Shown here: positions 1 through 6,750 of the stretch, one piece after another
Layout of the letters: each line of letters opens with the position of its first letter
How positions within the stretch are numbered: position 1 is the first letter of the stretch
Source of the DNA: an uncultured Eubacteriales bacterium
GTDB lineage: Bacteria; Bacillota_A; Clostridia; Christensenellales; Aristaeellaceae
Reading direction: 5' to 3'
Length of the DNA stretch: 15,869 nucleotides
Assembly (NCBI GenBank): GCA_944333375.1
Contig: CALVKX010000020.1
Span: forward strand, 1 to 15,869
Program-made: the position numbers and the translations under genes
The notes under the pieces: generated by a model
Databases searched by the model: none
The model's input: only the letters and a program-made list of their open reading frames with translations
Told to the model about the DNA's origin: nothing

Positions 1-94
1 TGGCCTCGTGCCGCCTGAGCGTCTCCTCCACGCTCATCTGGGCGTAGTCCCGGTCAAAGCGGGATTTGCGCAGGTATTTGGCATATTGCTCCAT
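1..94 (-). CDS. Serine recombinase (resolvase/invertase family), N-terminal fragment
   Basis: Only the first 31 codons lie in the window; the gene continues past the left edge. The protein begins MEQYAKYLRKSRFDRDYAQM, and the Y-L-R-K-S segment (Arg9, Ser11) matches the start of the catalytic domain of serine recombinases, where the serine is the nucleophile that attacks DNA. The later SVEET-RRHEA stretch is typical of large serine recombinases of Bacillota prophages and integrative elements. The start ATG (94-92) is preceded by AGGAG, which lies inside the last codons of the small gene upstream, with only 4 bases between the two genes, so the two are probably co-translated. Such enzymes integrate or excise mobile elements. 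Whether this one is full length or active cannot be judged from the fragment. Confidence 0.8.
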   Translation of the reverse strand, partial: MEQYAKYLRKSRFDRDYAQMSVEETLRRHEA

Positions 95-98
95 GCGC

Positions 99-242
99 CT
101 AGCGCTCCTGCGCCATCCGGCGGCGATAGGCGTCGGAGACGATGCGGCCGAGCCTGGACAGGCTGCTTTCCGCCTCCGCTTCCAAATACTCGTCATGGAT
201 GCGCACGACGGCGCGCTCGTGTTCCGTCTGCGAAGCGATCAT
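99..242 (-). CDS. Small charged protein upstream of the recombinase
   Basis: A 47-residue protein starting MIASQTEHERAVVRIHDEYL. The start at 242 is chosen because AGGGAGG lies 7 bases upstream; the longer in-frame extension runs back over the rseP terminator and has no coding character. The sequence is rich in Glu and Arg, lacks a membrane segment, and looks mostly helical (for example EAEAESSLSRLGRIVSDAYR). It ends 4 bases before the recombinase start and its last codons carry that gene's ribosome binding site, so the two form one unit. I do not recognise a family. A DNA-binding or accessory role for the recombinase is only an inference from position. Confidence 0.6.
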   Translation of the reverse strand: MIASQTEHERAVVRIHDEYLEAEAESSLSRLGRIVSDAYRRRMAQER

Positions 243-274
243 TTCTTTACCTCCCTGCGTCTTTCTGCAAGGGG

Positions 275-304
275 TAGTATGGGTCCGCCGGCTGGAAAGT
301 ATGT
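275..304 (-). promoter_or_regulatory. Possible sigma-G-like promoter for the small gene and recombinase
   Basis: On the minus strand ACATA (304-300) and CATACTA (281-275) are separated by 18 bases. The known Bacillus sigma-G consensus is roughly GYATR-N18-CATNMTA, so the -10 fits fully and the -35 fits 4 of 5 positions. No convincing housekeeping promoter was seen between the rseP terminator and the small gene. The motif is short and could be chance; the -35 touches the tail of the terminator. Confidence 0.25.
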
Positions 305-338
305 GAAAAGCGCCGGCCGCCGAAATGGCGGCCGGCGC
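304..338 (-). terminator. Rho-independent terminator of the rseP operon
   Basis: A perfect 12-base-pair inverted repeat (310-321 with 327-338) has a 5-base loop. It lies 7 bases past the rseP stop codon. On the minus strand the stem is followed by TTTTCACATACTTT, a modest T tract. The plus strand has no T run, so it acts on minus-strand transcripts. Confidence 0.88.
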
Positions 339-345
339 TGCGCAG

Positions 346-1407
346 CTACTGGAAGATGCGCATGACATCCTTGAAGGTGAAAAAGATCATAAAACCGAAC
401 AGCAGCGCATAGCCGCCCAGGTGGATCATGGCCTCGATCTTCTGATCGACGGGCTTGCGGCGCACGGCCTCGATGAGCATGAACACCAGGCGCGAGCCGT
501 CCAGGCCCGGGATGGGGAGCAGGTTCATCAGTCCCAGGTTGATGGAGATAAGCACTGTCAGATAGAGGAAAATCTCCATGCCGCCCTGCTTGGTCTGCTC
601 GGCCACCAGCTGCACCACGCCCACGGGGCCGCTGGTTTCGTCAAGCCCCTCGCCGGTGGTAAAGAGCTTGCCCAGCGCCGAGGCGATGGCGGTGGAGGCG
701 TCCACGCAGGTATCCCACGCGGCGGGGATCACCTGCCCGGCGGGCAGGGGCGCGTAGCCCTGCTGGATCATGATGCCGATGAGCCAGCGGCCTTCCTCCT
801 CATCATAGCGCGGGGTGATGGTCAGGGTGTGCTCCTCCTCGCCGCGCAGGACGGTGATGTCGATGGCTGAGCCCGCGCCGAGGCTTCCAATGGCGTCGCT
901 GACGTCGGTCACGGTCCGGCCCGTCATGTCCTGGCCGCCCACGCTGACGAACACGTCGCCCGCCATCAGGCCGCTTTCGGCGGCGGGCGTGCCCTCGGTC
1001 ACGCTGGCCACAAAGGGCGTGTCGATGGTCGCGCCGTAGATTCCCATCAGGACCACGGCCACCACGAAGGCCAGCACAAAGTTCATCAGCGGTCCGGCGA
1101 ACACGGAGATCATGCGCTTCCAAACGGGCGCGTTGTTGTAGTTGCGGGGATCGTCCTTCTTTTCCCCGTTGGGGTCATCGTCCGTATCGCCGTAGAACAT
1201 GCAGTAGCCGCCCAGGGGAATGGGCCGGATGGAGAAGAGGGTCTCGTGCTTTTTGCTCTTCCACTGGACGAGTTTGGGACCAAAGCCGATGGAATACTCC
1301 TTGACGGGGATGCCGCACAGGCGGGCGGCCGAAAAGTGCCCGAACTCGTGCACCGTAATCAGCACGCCCAGCAATACGATGGCAAGTACAATATACAATG
1401 CGATCAA
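346..1407 (-). CDS. rseP: Site-2 zinc metalloprotease RseP
   Basis: A 353-residue intramembrane protease of the RseP/RasP (M50) family, which cuts transmembrane anti-sigma factors and cleared signal peptides. Residues 20-24 are HEFGH, the zinc-binding and catalytic motif inside the first membrane helix. A PDZ domain covers roughly residues 130-205, and NLLPIPGLDG at 295-304 supplies the third zinc ligand (Asp303). The usual PALDGGR form is PGLDGSR here. Further membrane helices are visible near 100-125, 278-298 and 330-347. The start is a TTG at 1407-1405 with AGGA 7 bases upstream; no ATG lies near the conserved N-terminus. It is the last gene of the operon, 19 bases after dxr, and is followed by a strong terminator. 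Confidence 0.95.
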   Translation of the reverse strand: MIALYIVLAIVLLGVLITVHEFGHFSAARLCGIPVKEYSIGFGPKLVQWKSKKHETLFSIRPIPLGGYCMFYGDTDDDPNGEKKDDPRNYNNAPVWKRMISVFAGPLMNFVLAFVVAVVLMGIYGATIDTPFVASVTEGTPAAESGLMAGDVFVSVGGQDMTGRTVTDVSDAIGSLGAGSAIDITVLRGEEEHTLTITPRYDEEEGRWLIGIMIQQGYAPLPAGQVIPAAWDTCVDASTAIASALGKLFTTGEGLDETSGPVGVVQLVAEQTKQGGMEIFLYLTVLISINLGLMNLLPIPGLDGSRLVFMLIEAVRRKPVDQKIEAMIHLGGYALLFGFMIFFTFKDVMRIFQ

Positions 1408-1426
1408 AGTCCTTTCCTGAGAGGGG

Positions 1427-2596
1427 TCAGCCTAGCTTATGCAGCACCTGCCGCGCAGTTTCCCGCGCACGGCGGTCGGCTTCCATGACCTGCTCCAGCG
1501 ACCCCGCGGGCAGATGCCCCACGCGCTGGAGCGTTTCCTCCACGGTATCGAAAATTCGACCGATTCGCATGGGTTCCTCCCCGCCGGATTGTAACAATTC
1601 GCCCACGGCCACCTCGTTGGCGGCGTTGAGCACGCAGCCGGCCGCGCCTCCGGCGCGCAGGCACTCCCGCGCCAGGCGCACGGAGGGGAAGCGCTCCTCG
1701 TCCGGCTTTTCAAAGGTGAGGCCGCCCAGGGCGAACAGGTCCAGCCGCTTTCCGCCGGTGGGCAGGCGCTTTGGATAGCTCATGGCATAGAGGATGGGAA
1801 GGCGCATGTCGGGCGTTCCAAGCTGCGCGATGAGCGCACCGTCTGCAAATTCCACGCCGCTGTGGATGACGCTCTGGGGATGGACCACGACCTCGATCTG
1901 TTCGGGCCGGGCGTCAAAGAGCCATCTGGCCTCGATCATCTCCAGCGCCTTGTTGAACAGCGTCGCGGAATCCACGGTGATCTTCTGGCCCATGACCCAG
2001 TTGGGATGCTTGAGCGCCTGCTCCTTTGTGGCCGCGCGGATCTCCTCCCTGCTCCAGGTGCGAAACGGGCCGCCCGAGCAGGTCAGGATGATGCGGGCAT
2101 ACGGATTTGGGCCCGCGCCCTGAAGGCACTGGAAGATCGCGCTGTGCTCGCTATCCACGGGCAGGAGGGCGTGTTCGCCCACGCGGCGGGCCGCCTCCAT
2201 CACGAGGCTTCCGCCCGCGACCAGCGCCTCCTTGTTGGCAAGGAGCACCCGCTTGCCTTCCTCCAGCGCCGTCAGCACGCTTTTGAGCCCCACCATGCCC
2301 ACCACGCTCACCAGCACGTCGTCCACGTCGGAGCGGGCGGCCAGCGTCAGCGCCTCGGGCCCGAAAACCCACTGGCAAAAGCGCAGGTCCTCCGGGATCT
2401 CCTCCCGCGCGATGGGCTTGACCAGCCCGGCCATGCGAGGCCGGAAGGCTCGGACCTGCTCAAAGAGCTTTTCGTAACTGGAATGGGCGGTCAGCGCCGC
2501 CACCTCGAAGCGGTCGGGATGCAGCGCGGCGACCTCCAGCGCCTGCGTGCCGATGCTGCCCGTGGAACCCAGTATGGCCAGACGGCGCTTTTTCAT
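1427..2596 (-). CDS. dxr: 1-deoxy-D-xylulose 5-phosphate reductoisomerase
   Basis: This 389-residue cytoplasmic enzyme converts 1-deoxy-D-xylulose 5-phosphate to 2-C-methyl-D-erythritol 4-phosphate with NADPH, the first committed step of the MEP isoprenoid pathway. Visible motifs in order are GSTGSIG (NADPH loop, near residue 10), LANKEALVAGG, PVDSEHSAIFQ (metal and substrate site), KITVDSATLFNKALE, HPQSVIHS and LGTPDMRLPI. The ATG at 2596 is preferred to an in-frame TTG at 2602 because AGAGG ends 9 bases upstream of the ATG but only 3 from the TTG. It sits 18 bases after cdsA and 19 before rseP, next to the uppS product that uses the pathway's C5 units. Confidence 0.97.
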   Translation of the reverse strand: MKKRRLAILGSTGSIGTQALEVAALHPDRFEVAALTAHSSYEKLFEQVRAFRPRMAGLVKPIAREEIPEDLRFCQWVFGPEALTLAARSDVDDVLVSVVGMVGLKSVLTALEEGKRVLLANKEALVAGGSLVMEAARRVGEHALLPVDSEHSAIFQCLQGAGPNPYARIILTCSGGPFRTWSREEIRAATKEQALKHPNWVMGQKITVDSATLFNKALEMIEARWLFDARPEQIEVVVHPQSVIHSGVEFADGALIAQLGTPDMRLPILYAMSYPKRLPTGGKRLDLFALGGLTFEKPDEERFPSVRLARECLRAGGAAGCVLNAANEVAVGELLQSGGEEPMRIGRIFDTVEETLQRVGHLPAGSLEQVMEADRRARETARQVLHKLG

Positions 2597-2614
2597 GTGC
2601 AAAAACCTCTTTTC

Positions 2615-3472
2615 TCAAATCGACGCAAGCAAAATGACCCGGTAGCAGTAGACGATGATGGCTGTGAACACAACGCTGTCCAGCCGGTCCATCATGCCGC
2701 CGTGGCCGGGGAAAATATGGCCAAAATCCTTGATTTTGCAATGGCGCTTGACCATGCTGGCAAACAGGTCGCCCATCTGTCCGGCGATGCCGCCGAAAAA
2801 GCCGCAGAGCATGTCGCCCCAGATGGGCGGAAAGCCTGAAAAATCAGGAAAGCACAGCGTAAAGAGACGCCCGGCGACCACGGCGCAAAGCACGCTTCCC
2901 AAAAGCCCGCCCGCGGCCCCGACGATGGTCTTGTTGGGGCTGATATGCGGGCAGAGCTTTGGGCCGCCGATGGCGCTGCCCACAAAATAGGCGAAGGTGT
3001 CGCCGCCCACGGCGATGGCGAAGACCAGCACCAGCAAAAGCGCCTGGAGGCTTTTCGGCTCGGTGTCCAAAATCCCAAACAGGCACATGCCCGGCAGAAC
3101 CACCGTCAGCATGGGCAGCTCACTCATGCAGATGTCCACCAAGTCCGGGTCCTCGCGCCGCATCACCACCAGCAGCACCGCAAAGGACAAAAGCGCCAGA
3201 ATGGGGATGATGACCAGGGAGGAATAGAACATCATCAGCGGCACGGAGATGGTCAGCCCCGCGAAGCTGGTCCACCAGACGGGATGGTGGCCGCCGCGGC
3301 TGAGCGCCGTAAGCTCCTCATACAAAGCCAGCAAAAGGCACAAAAACGCCACCGCGGCAAACAGCCAGCTTCCCACGCTTAGGATGACGGCCAGAAGCGC
3401 GACCAGCACCGCGCCCGTCACGATGCGCTGCATCATGGAGGATGGTTTTTTCTGCGAATTGCTTTGGCTCAT
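2615..3472 (-). CDS. cdsA: Phosphatidate cytidylyltransferase (CDP-diacylglycerol synthase)
   Basis: A 285-residue polytopic membrane enzyme that makes CDP-diacylglycerol from phosphatidate and CTP, the branch point for phospholipids. The hydrophobic N-terminal and central helices are followed by SPNKTIVGAAGG and by the family signature near the C-terminus, S-M-V-K-R-x4-K-D-x-G then FPGHGGMMDRLD, with the conserved metal-binding Asp residues. The length is typical. The start ATG has AAGGAGG 4 bases upstream. It lies 18 bases after uppS and before dxr, the usual order in Bacillota. Confidence 0.96.
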   Translation of the reverse strand: MSQSNSQKKPSSMMQRIVTGAVLVALLAVILSVGSWLFAAVAFLCLLLALYEELTALSRGGHHPVWWTSFAGLTISVPLMMFYSSLVIIPILALLSFAVLLVVMRREDPDLVDICMSELPMLTVVLPGMCLFGILDTEPKSLQALLLVLVFAIAVGGDTFAYFVGSAIGGPKLCPHISPNKTIVGAAGGLLGSVLCAVVAGRLFTLCFPDFSGFPPIWGDMLCGFFGGIAGQMGDLFASMVKRHCKIKDFGHIFPGHGGMMDRLDSVVFTAIIVYCYRVILLASI

Positions 3473-3490
3473 GCTGCCTCCTTGGGACCG

Positions 3491-4228
3491 TTATTCCTCG
3501 CGCCTGCCGAAGCGGCGCTTTCTGCCCTGATACTGCGCGATGCAGCGGTGATAATCCTCCACCGTGAAGTCCGGCCAGAGCATGGTGGGAAACACGAACT
3601 CGGCATAGGCGCACTGGTAGAGCAGGAAGTTGCTCAACCGCATCTCGCCGCTGGTGCGGATCAGCAGATCCACATCCGGCAAATCCCGGGTGTAGAGCCT
3701 TTGGGCGAAGATCTCCTCATTCACCGCGGCTGGGTCCAGCGTGCCCGCCCTGACCTCCTCGGCGATTGTCCGCGCGGCGCGCGCAAGCTCCGCGCGCGCG
3801 CCATAGTTGATGGCGATGTTGAGTCTGAGCCCGGTGTTGTCCGCTGTGCGGCACTCGGCCTCGCACAGCGCGTCGCGCTGGCGCTTTGGAAGGGCGTCCT
3901 TGTCGCCCAGGATCGTGATGCGCACGTTCTTTTCGTCCAGCTCGTCGATCTCGCTGGAGAAAAAGTCCAAAATGAGCTGCATCAGCGCCTCTACCTCGCT
4001 TGCGGGGCGGGCCCAGTTCTCCGTGGAAAAGGCGTAGAGCGACAGGGCCCGGATGCCGATGTCGCTGGAGGAGCGAATGATCTCGCGCAGCGCCTCGGTG
4101 CCGCTTCGGTGGCCCAGCGCCACCTTCACCTTATGCTGCTTGGCCCAGCGGCCGTTTCCGTCCATGATGATGGCCACGTGCCCTGGCAGGCGCGCTAGGT
4201 CGATATCGGCGTACAGCGGTACGGTCAT
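3491..4228 (-). CDS. uppS: Isoprenyl transferase (undecaprenyl diphosphate synthase)
   Basis: This 245-residue cis-prenyltransferase condenses isopentenyl diphosphate onto farnesyl diphosphate to make the C55 carrier for peptidoglycan and other wall glycans. HVAIIMDGNGRWAK near residues 17-30 contains the essential Asp23. SLYAFSTENWARP and LIRTSGEMRLSNFLLYQ carry the substrate-binding residues, and WPDF closes the conserved core. The start ATG overlaps the stop of the upstream small gene (ATGA), and AAAGGAG lies in that gene's end, so translation is likely coupled. It heads the classical uppS-cdsA-dxr-rseP series. Confidence 0.97.
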   Translation of the reverse strand: MTVPLYADIDLARLPGHVAIIMDGNGRWAKQHKVKVALGHRSGTEALREIIRSSSDIGIRALSLYAFSTENWARPASEVEALMQLILDFFSSEIDELDEKNVRITILGDKDALPKRQRDALCEAECRTADNTGLRLNIAINYGARAELARAARTIAEEVRAGTLDPAAVNEEIFAQRLYTRDLPDVDLLIRTSGEMRLSNFLLYQCAYAEFVFPTMLWPDFTVEDYHRCIAQYQGRKRRFGRREE

Positions 4229-4491
4229 GACCGGCTCCTTTCCCGGGGCGTGCCCGTCAAAAAGCGTGAAACGATGAGCGTGCGCCCATCGTCCTCAACA
4301 GCCACCACGCGGGTGGACGCATAGCCCTGTTCCTCTCCCTCCGGGGTGCGCAGCGCGTCCTCGGGCAAAGGGTTTCGGCGCGGCGGCGCGGCAGTCTGCC
4401 TGACGCTGACATCCGCAATGCCGCTGGACCTGAGGATGGCCAGCGCCGCTTCCGCAGGAAGCCCCAGCAAGTGCTCAAAGGTCTGCTGCAT
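4225..4491 (-). CDS. Uncharacterised 88-residue protein, first gene of the uppS operon
   Basis: The protein starts MQQTFEHLLGLPAEAALAIL. The start at 4491 is chosen because GGGGAGG precedes it by 6 bases and the promoter at 4536-4565 lies just upstream; the longer frame runs back into frr territory across a terminator. The first 30 residues (LGLPAEAALAILRSSGI-DVSV) have the spacing of a PASTA-like alpha/beta motif, and the C-terminal part has alternating hydrophobic residues (RVVAVEDDGRTLIVSRF) suggesting beta strands. There is no signal peptide or membrane helix. The stop overlaps the uppS start by 4 bases. I do not recognise a named family; the PASTA resemblance is weak. Confidence 0.75.
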   Translation of the reverse strand: MQQTFEHLLGLPAEAALAILRSSGIADVSVRQTAAPPRRNPLPEDALRTPEGEEQGYASTRVVAVEDDGRTLIVSRFLTGTPRERSRS

Positions 4492-4535
4492 CCTTAACCT
4501 CCCCATGCGGGCATCTTGGGCCCATGGTGCTTTGT

Positions 4536-4565
4536 ATTGTACTATGGAACAAAATGGGCTGTCAA
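4536..4565 (-). promoter_or_regulatory. Sigma-A promoter of the uppS-cdsA-dxr-rseP operon
   Basis: A perfect TTGACA (4565-4560) and TACAAT (4541-4536) are separated by 18 bases on the minus strand. It lies between the frr terminator and the small first gene, giving a leader of about 35-40 bases. Confidence 0.88.
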
Positions 4566-4593
4566 GCAACGCGCCCACCCCTTTGATCCAACG

Positions 4594-4629
4594 CCAAAAG
4601 CGGACCGCACGCGGGGGCGCGGTCCGCTT
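4594..4629 (-). terminator. Rho-independent terminator of frr
   Basis: The inverted repeat AAGCGGACCGC (4598-4608) pairs with 4619-4629 across a 10-base loop. On the minus strand the stem runs into a short T stretch (CTTTTGG). It lies 22 bases after the frr stop and separates frr from the uppS operon. Confidence 0.8.
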
Positions 4630-4651
4630 GGGCAGTCCGGCGGAGCGCCGC

Positions 4652-5209
4652 TCAGACCTCCATGATTTCCTTTTCCTTCTTGGCGCACAGTTCGTCGATG
4701 CCCTTGATGGCGGCGTCTGTGGTCTCCTGCATCTTCTTTTCCGCCTTGGTGCGGTCATCCTCGGTAATCACGCCGTCCTTTTCCAGCTTCTTAAACTGCT
4801 CCATCGCGTCGCGTCGGATGGAGCGGATGGCCACCTTGGATTCCTCCGCGCCCTTGCGCACCAGCTTGGTCAGCTCCTTGCGGCGCTCCTCGTTGAGCTC
4901 AGGGACGACCAGGCGGATGATCTTTCCGTCGTTGGTGGGGTTGAGGCCCAGGTCGCTTTTGAGGATGGCCTTCTCCACCATGGGGATGGCCTTCTGATCC
5001 CAGACGTTGATGACCAGCATACGCGGCTCGGGCGAGGTGATGTTGCCCATCTGGGTAAGCGGCGTCTGCACGCCGTAATAATCCACCGTCACGCGCTCCA
5101 AAAACTGCGGGTTGGCGCGGCCGGCACGGATGGAGCGAAGGTCGTCCTGGTAAACAGAAGTCGTCTTTTTCATCTTCTCGGCGGCTTTTTCGATGACCTG
5201 TCGGTACAT
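4652..5209 (-). CDS. frr: Ribosome recycling factor
   Basis: A 185-residue protein, the usual length, that splits post-termination ribosomes together with EF-G. Conserved parts are DDLRSIRAGRANP near the N-terminus, the domain II segment VDYYGVQTPLTQMGNI, and the long C-terminal helix that includes LNEERRKELTKLVRKGAEE and IRSIRRDAM. The start at 5209 has AGGAGG 8 bases upstream; the longer in-frame extension includes this Shine-Dalgarno sequence and is rejected. In most Bacillota frr follows pyrH, tsf and rpsB and is cotranscribed with uppS. Here it has its own promoter and terminator and stands alone. Confidence 0.97.
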   Translation of the reverse strand: MYRQVIEKAAEKMKKTTSVYQDDLRSIRAGRANPQFLERVTVDYYGVQTPLTQMGNITSPEPRMLVINVWDQKAIPMVEKAILKSDLGLNPTNDGKIIRLVVPELNEERRKELTKLVRKGAEESKVAIRSIRRDAMEQFKKLEKDGVITEDDRTKAEKKMQETTDAAIKGIDELCAKKEKEIMEV

Positions 5210-5254
5210 GAGGGGTTCCTCCTTGCGCTTGAATATCATGACACTGGTAAGGTT

Positions 5255-5283
5255 ATTTTATCGCGTTTGCTATCAAAAGGCAA
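5255..5283 (-). promoter_or_regulatory. Sigma-A promoter of frr
   Basis: TTGCCT (5283-5278) and TAAAAT (5260-5255) are separated by 17 bases on the minus strand, about 45 bases upstream of the frr start. Confidence 0.7.
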
Positions 5284-5314
5284 TGGGGAAATGCGCGTTT
5301 TCGCCACGGGCCGT

Positions 5315-5343
5315 TTGACCTGTGCGCCGGGTTGTGCTATGCT
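5315..5343 (+). promoter_or_regulatory. Promoter of the MATE exporter gene
   Basis: TTGACC (5315-5320) and TATGCT (5338-5343) are separated by 17 bases, with an extended -10 (TGC just before TATGCT). It is divergent from the frr promoter. It leaves a leader of about 70 bases before the chosen start. Confidence 0.7.
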
Positions 5344-5421
5344 TAATCTGCTTTTCATCATTCGACAGACAAACAGGGGGGAATAGGTACGGCCAGGGCT
5401 TTTCGCAGGCGAGACGCCGAC

Positions 5422-6750
5422 ATGACGCAGGGTCCCATCTGGCGGCAGCTGGTGGGCTTTTCGGTTCCCATGGCGATCGGGCTTTTGTTCCAGCAGCTCT
5501 ACAACACCGTTGACACCATCGTGGTAGGCCAGTTCGTCAGCACCCAGGCGCTGGCCGCGGTGGGCAGCACCGCCAGCATCATCAACATGCTCGTGGGCCT
5601 CTCCGCGGGGCTTTCCACAGGCGCCAGCGTCATCATCTCCCAGTGCTACGGCGCGCACGACCACCGGGCCCTGCACGATGCCGTGCACACCACCATCGGC
5701 GCCACCTTTATCATGTCGCTTCTGTGTACGGCGCTGGGCGTGCTGATCGTGGAGCCCATGCTGGCGATTATGTCCACGCCGCCCGACGTGATCGGGGAGG
5801 CGCGGACCTACCTGACGATCTACTTTGCGGGCATCAGCGGGCTGTTTGTGTACAACATGGGCTCGGGCATCCTTCGCGCCGTGGGCGATTCCAAGCGCCC
5901 GCTCTATTTCCTTTTGTTCTCCGCCGTGGTCAATACCGTCTTTGACCTCCTGTTCGTCATCGTCTTTCACATGGGCGTGGATGGCGTAGCCTACGCGACC
6001 ATTTTGGCGCAGTTCCTCTCGGCGCTGCTGGTCCTGTTCGTGCTTACCCACGACCATACGCCCTACGGCATCCGCTGGCGCGATCTGCGCATCGGCCGCG
6101 CCATGCTTGGCCGCATCCTCGCCATCGGCCTGCCCAGCGGCGTGCAGCAGGCCATCACGTCCTTTTCCAACGTCTTTGTGCAAAGCTACATCAATTTCTT
6201 CGGTTCGGCGTGCATGGCCGGCTGGTCCAGCTACAACAAGCTGGACGTGTTCGTGCTCATTCCCATGCAGTCCGTGGCGCTGGCGCTGACCACCTTTGTG
6301 GGACAGAACTGCGGCGCGGGGCGCATGGACCGTGCGCGCAAGGGCGTGCGCCAGGCGCTGTGGATGACGCTTTCGGTGACCGCGGTCCTGTGCGTGGCGA
6401 TCGTTGCCTTCGCAAGACCTCTCAACCAGCTCTTCACCTCCGACGAGGCCGTGCTCACCCACGGCGTGCACTTCATCTCCATCATCTCGCCCTTCTACCT
6501 GGCCTGCTGCTTCAACCAGATCTATGCCGGCGCGCTGCGCGGCGCGGGCGACGCCAAGACGCCCATGTTCATCATGCTCTTTTCCTTCGTGCTGTTCCGT
6601 CAGGCGTACCTGTTTGTCAACCGCCAGCTCGGCAATTCCTTTCTGGGCGTGACGCTGGCCTACCCGATGGGCTGGGTAGTGTGCAGCATCCTGATGGTGC
6701 TTTTCTACCGCCGTTCCCTGCACAAAGCTCAAAACGCGCCGTCCAACTGA
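5422..6750 (+). CDS. MATE-family multidrug/sodium efflux protein
   Basis: A 442-residue polytopic membrane protein of the MATE (MatE/DinF/NorM) family, which exports cationic compounds in exchange for Na+ or H+. The start MTQGPIWRQLVGFSVPMAIG is followed by LFQQLYNTVDTIVVG, the family's N-terminal signature. The second half repeats the pattern (IGLPSGVQQAITSFSNVFVQ), as expected for two six-helix bundles. The ATG has only a weak AGGCGA upstream. A stronger AGGGGGG lies about 40 bases further up without a usable start near it. The gene is alone on the plus strand among minus-strand neighbours, and its last 22 bases overlap the convergent metallo-beta-lactamase-fold gene. The substrate is unknown. 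Confidence 0.93.
   Translation: MTQGPIWRQLVGFSVPMAIGLLFQQLYNTVDTIVVGQFVSTQALAAVGSTASIINMLVGLSAGLSTGASVIISQCYGAHDHRALHDAVHTTIGATFIMSLLCTALGVLIVEPMLAIMSTPPDVIGEARTYLTIYFAGISGLFVYNMGSGILRAVGDSKRPLYFLLFSAVVNTVFDLLFVIVFHMGVDGVAYATILAQFLSALLVLFVLTHDHTPYGIRWRDLRIGRAMLGRILAIGLPSGVQQAITSFSNVFVQSYINFFGSACMAGWSSYNKLDVFVLIPMQSVALALTTFVGQNCGAGRMDRARKGVRQALWMTLSVTAVLCVAIVAFARPLNQLFTSDEAVLTHGVHFISIISPFYLACCFNQIYAGALRGAGDAKTPMFIMLFSFVLFRQAYLFVNRQLGNSFLGVTLAYPMGWVVCSILMVLFYRRSLHKAQNAPSN

Noticed and set aside
1862..2839. A 325-codon plus-strand frame opposite dxr and cdsA
   Set aside because: Composition dominated by His, Ala, Gly and Arg, with no motif; dxr and cdsA on the other strand are certain.
3770..3805. 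CG-rich alternating stretch (GCGCGC runs)
   Set aside because: It lies within the conserved uppS coding sequence and reflects Ala/Arg codon use in a GC-rich genome.
3464..4198. A 244-codon plus-strand frame opposite uppS
   Set aside because: Shadow frame of the clear uppS gene; no recognisable domain.
4492..4758. N-terminal extension of the small uppS-operon gene back to 4758
   Set aside because: It would cross the frr 3' end, the frr terminator and the uppS promoter; the Arg/Pro-rich residues are non-coding in character.
5236..6732. A 498-codon open frame on the minus strand opposite the exporter
   Set aside because: It is antisense to a clear MATE gene, is full of His, Arg, Gly and Asp as GC-rich shadow frames are, has no family motif, and includes the frr promoter region.
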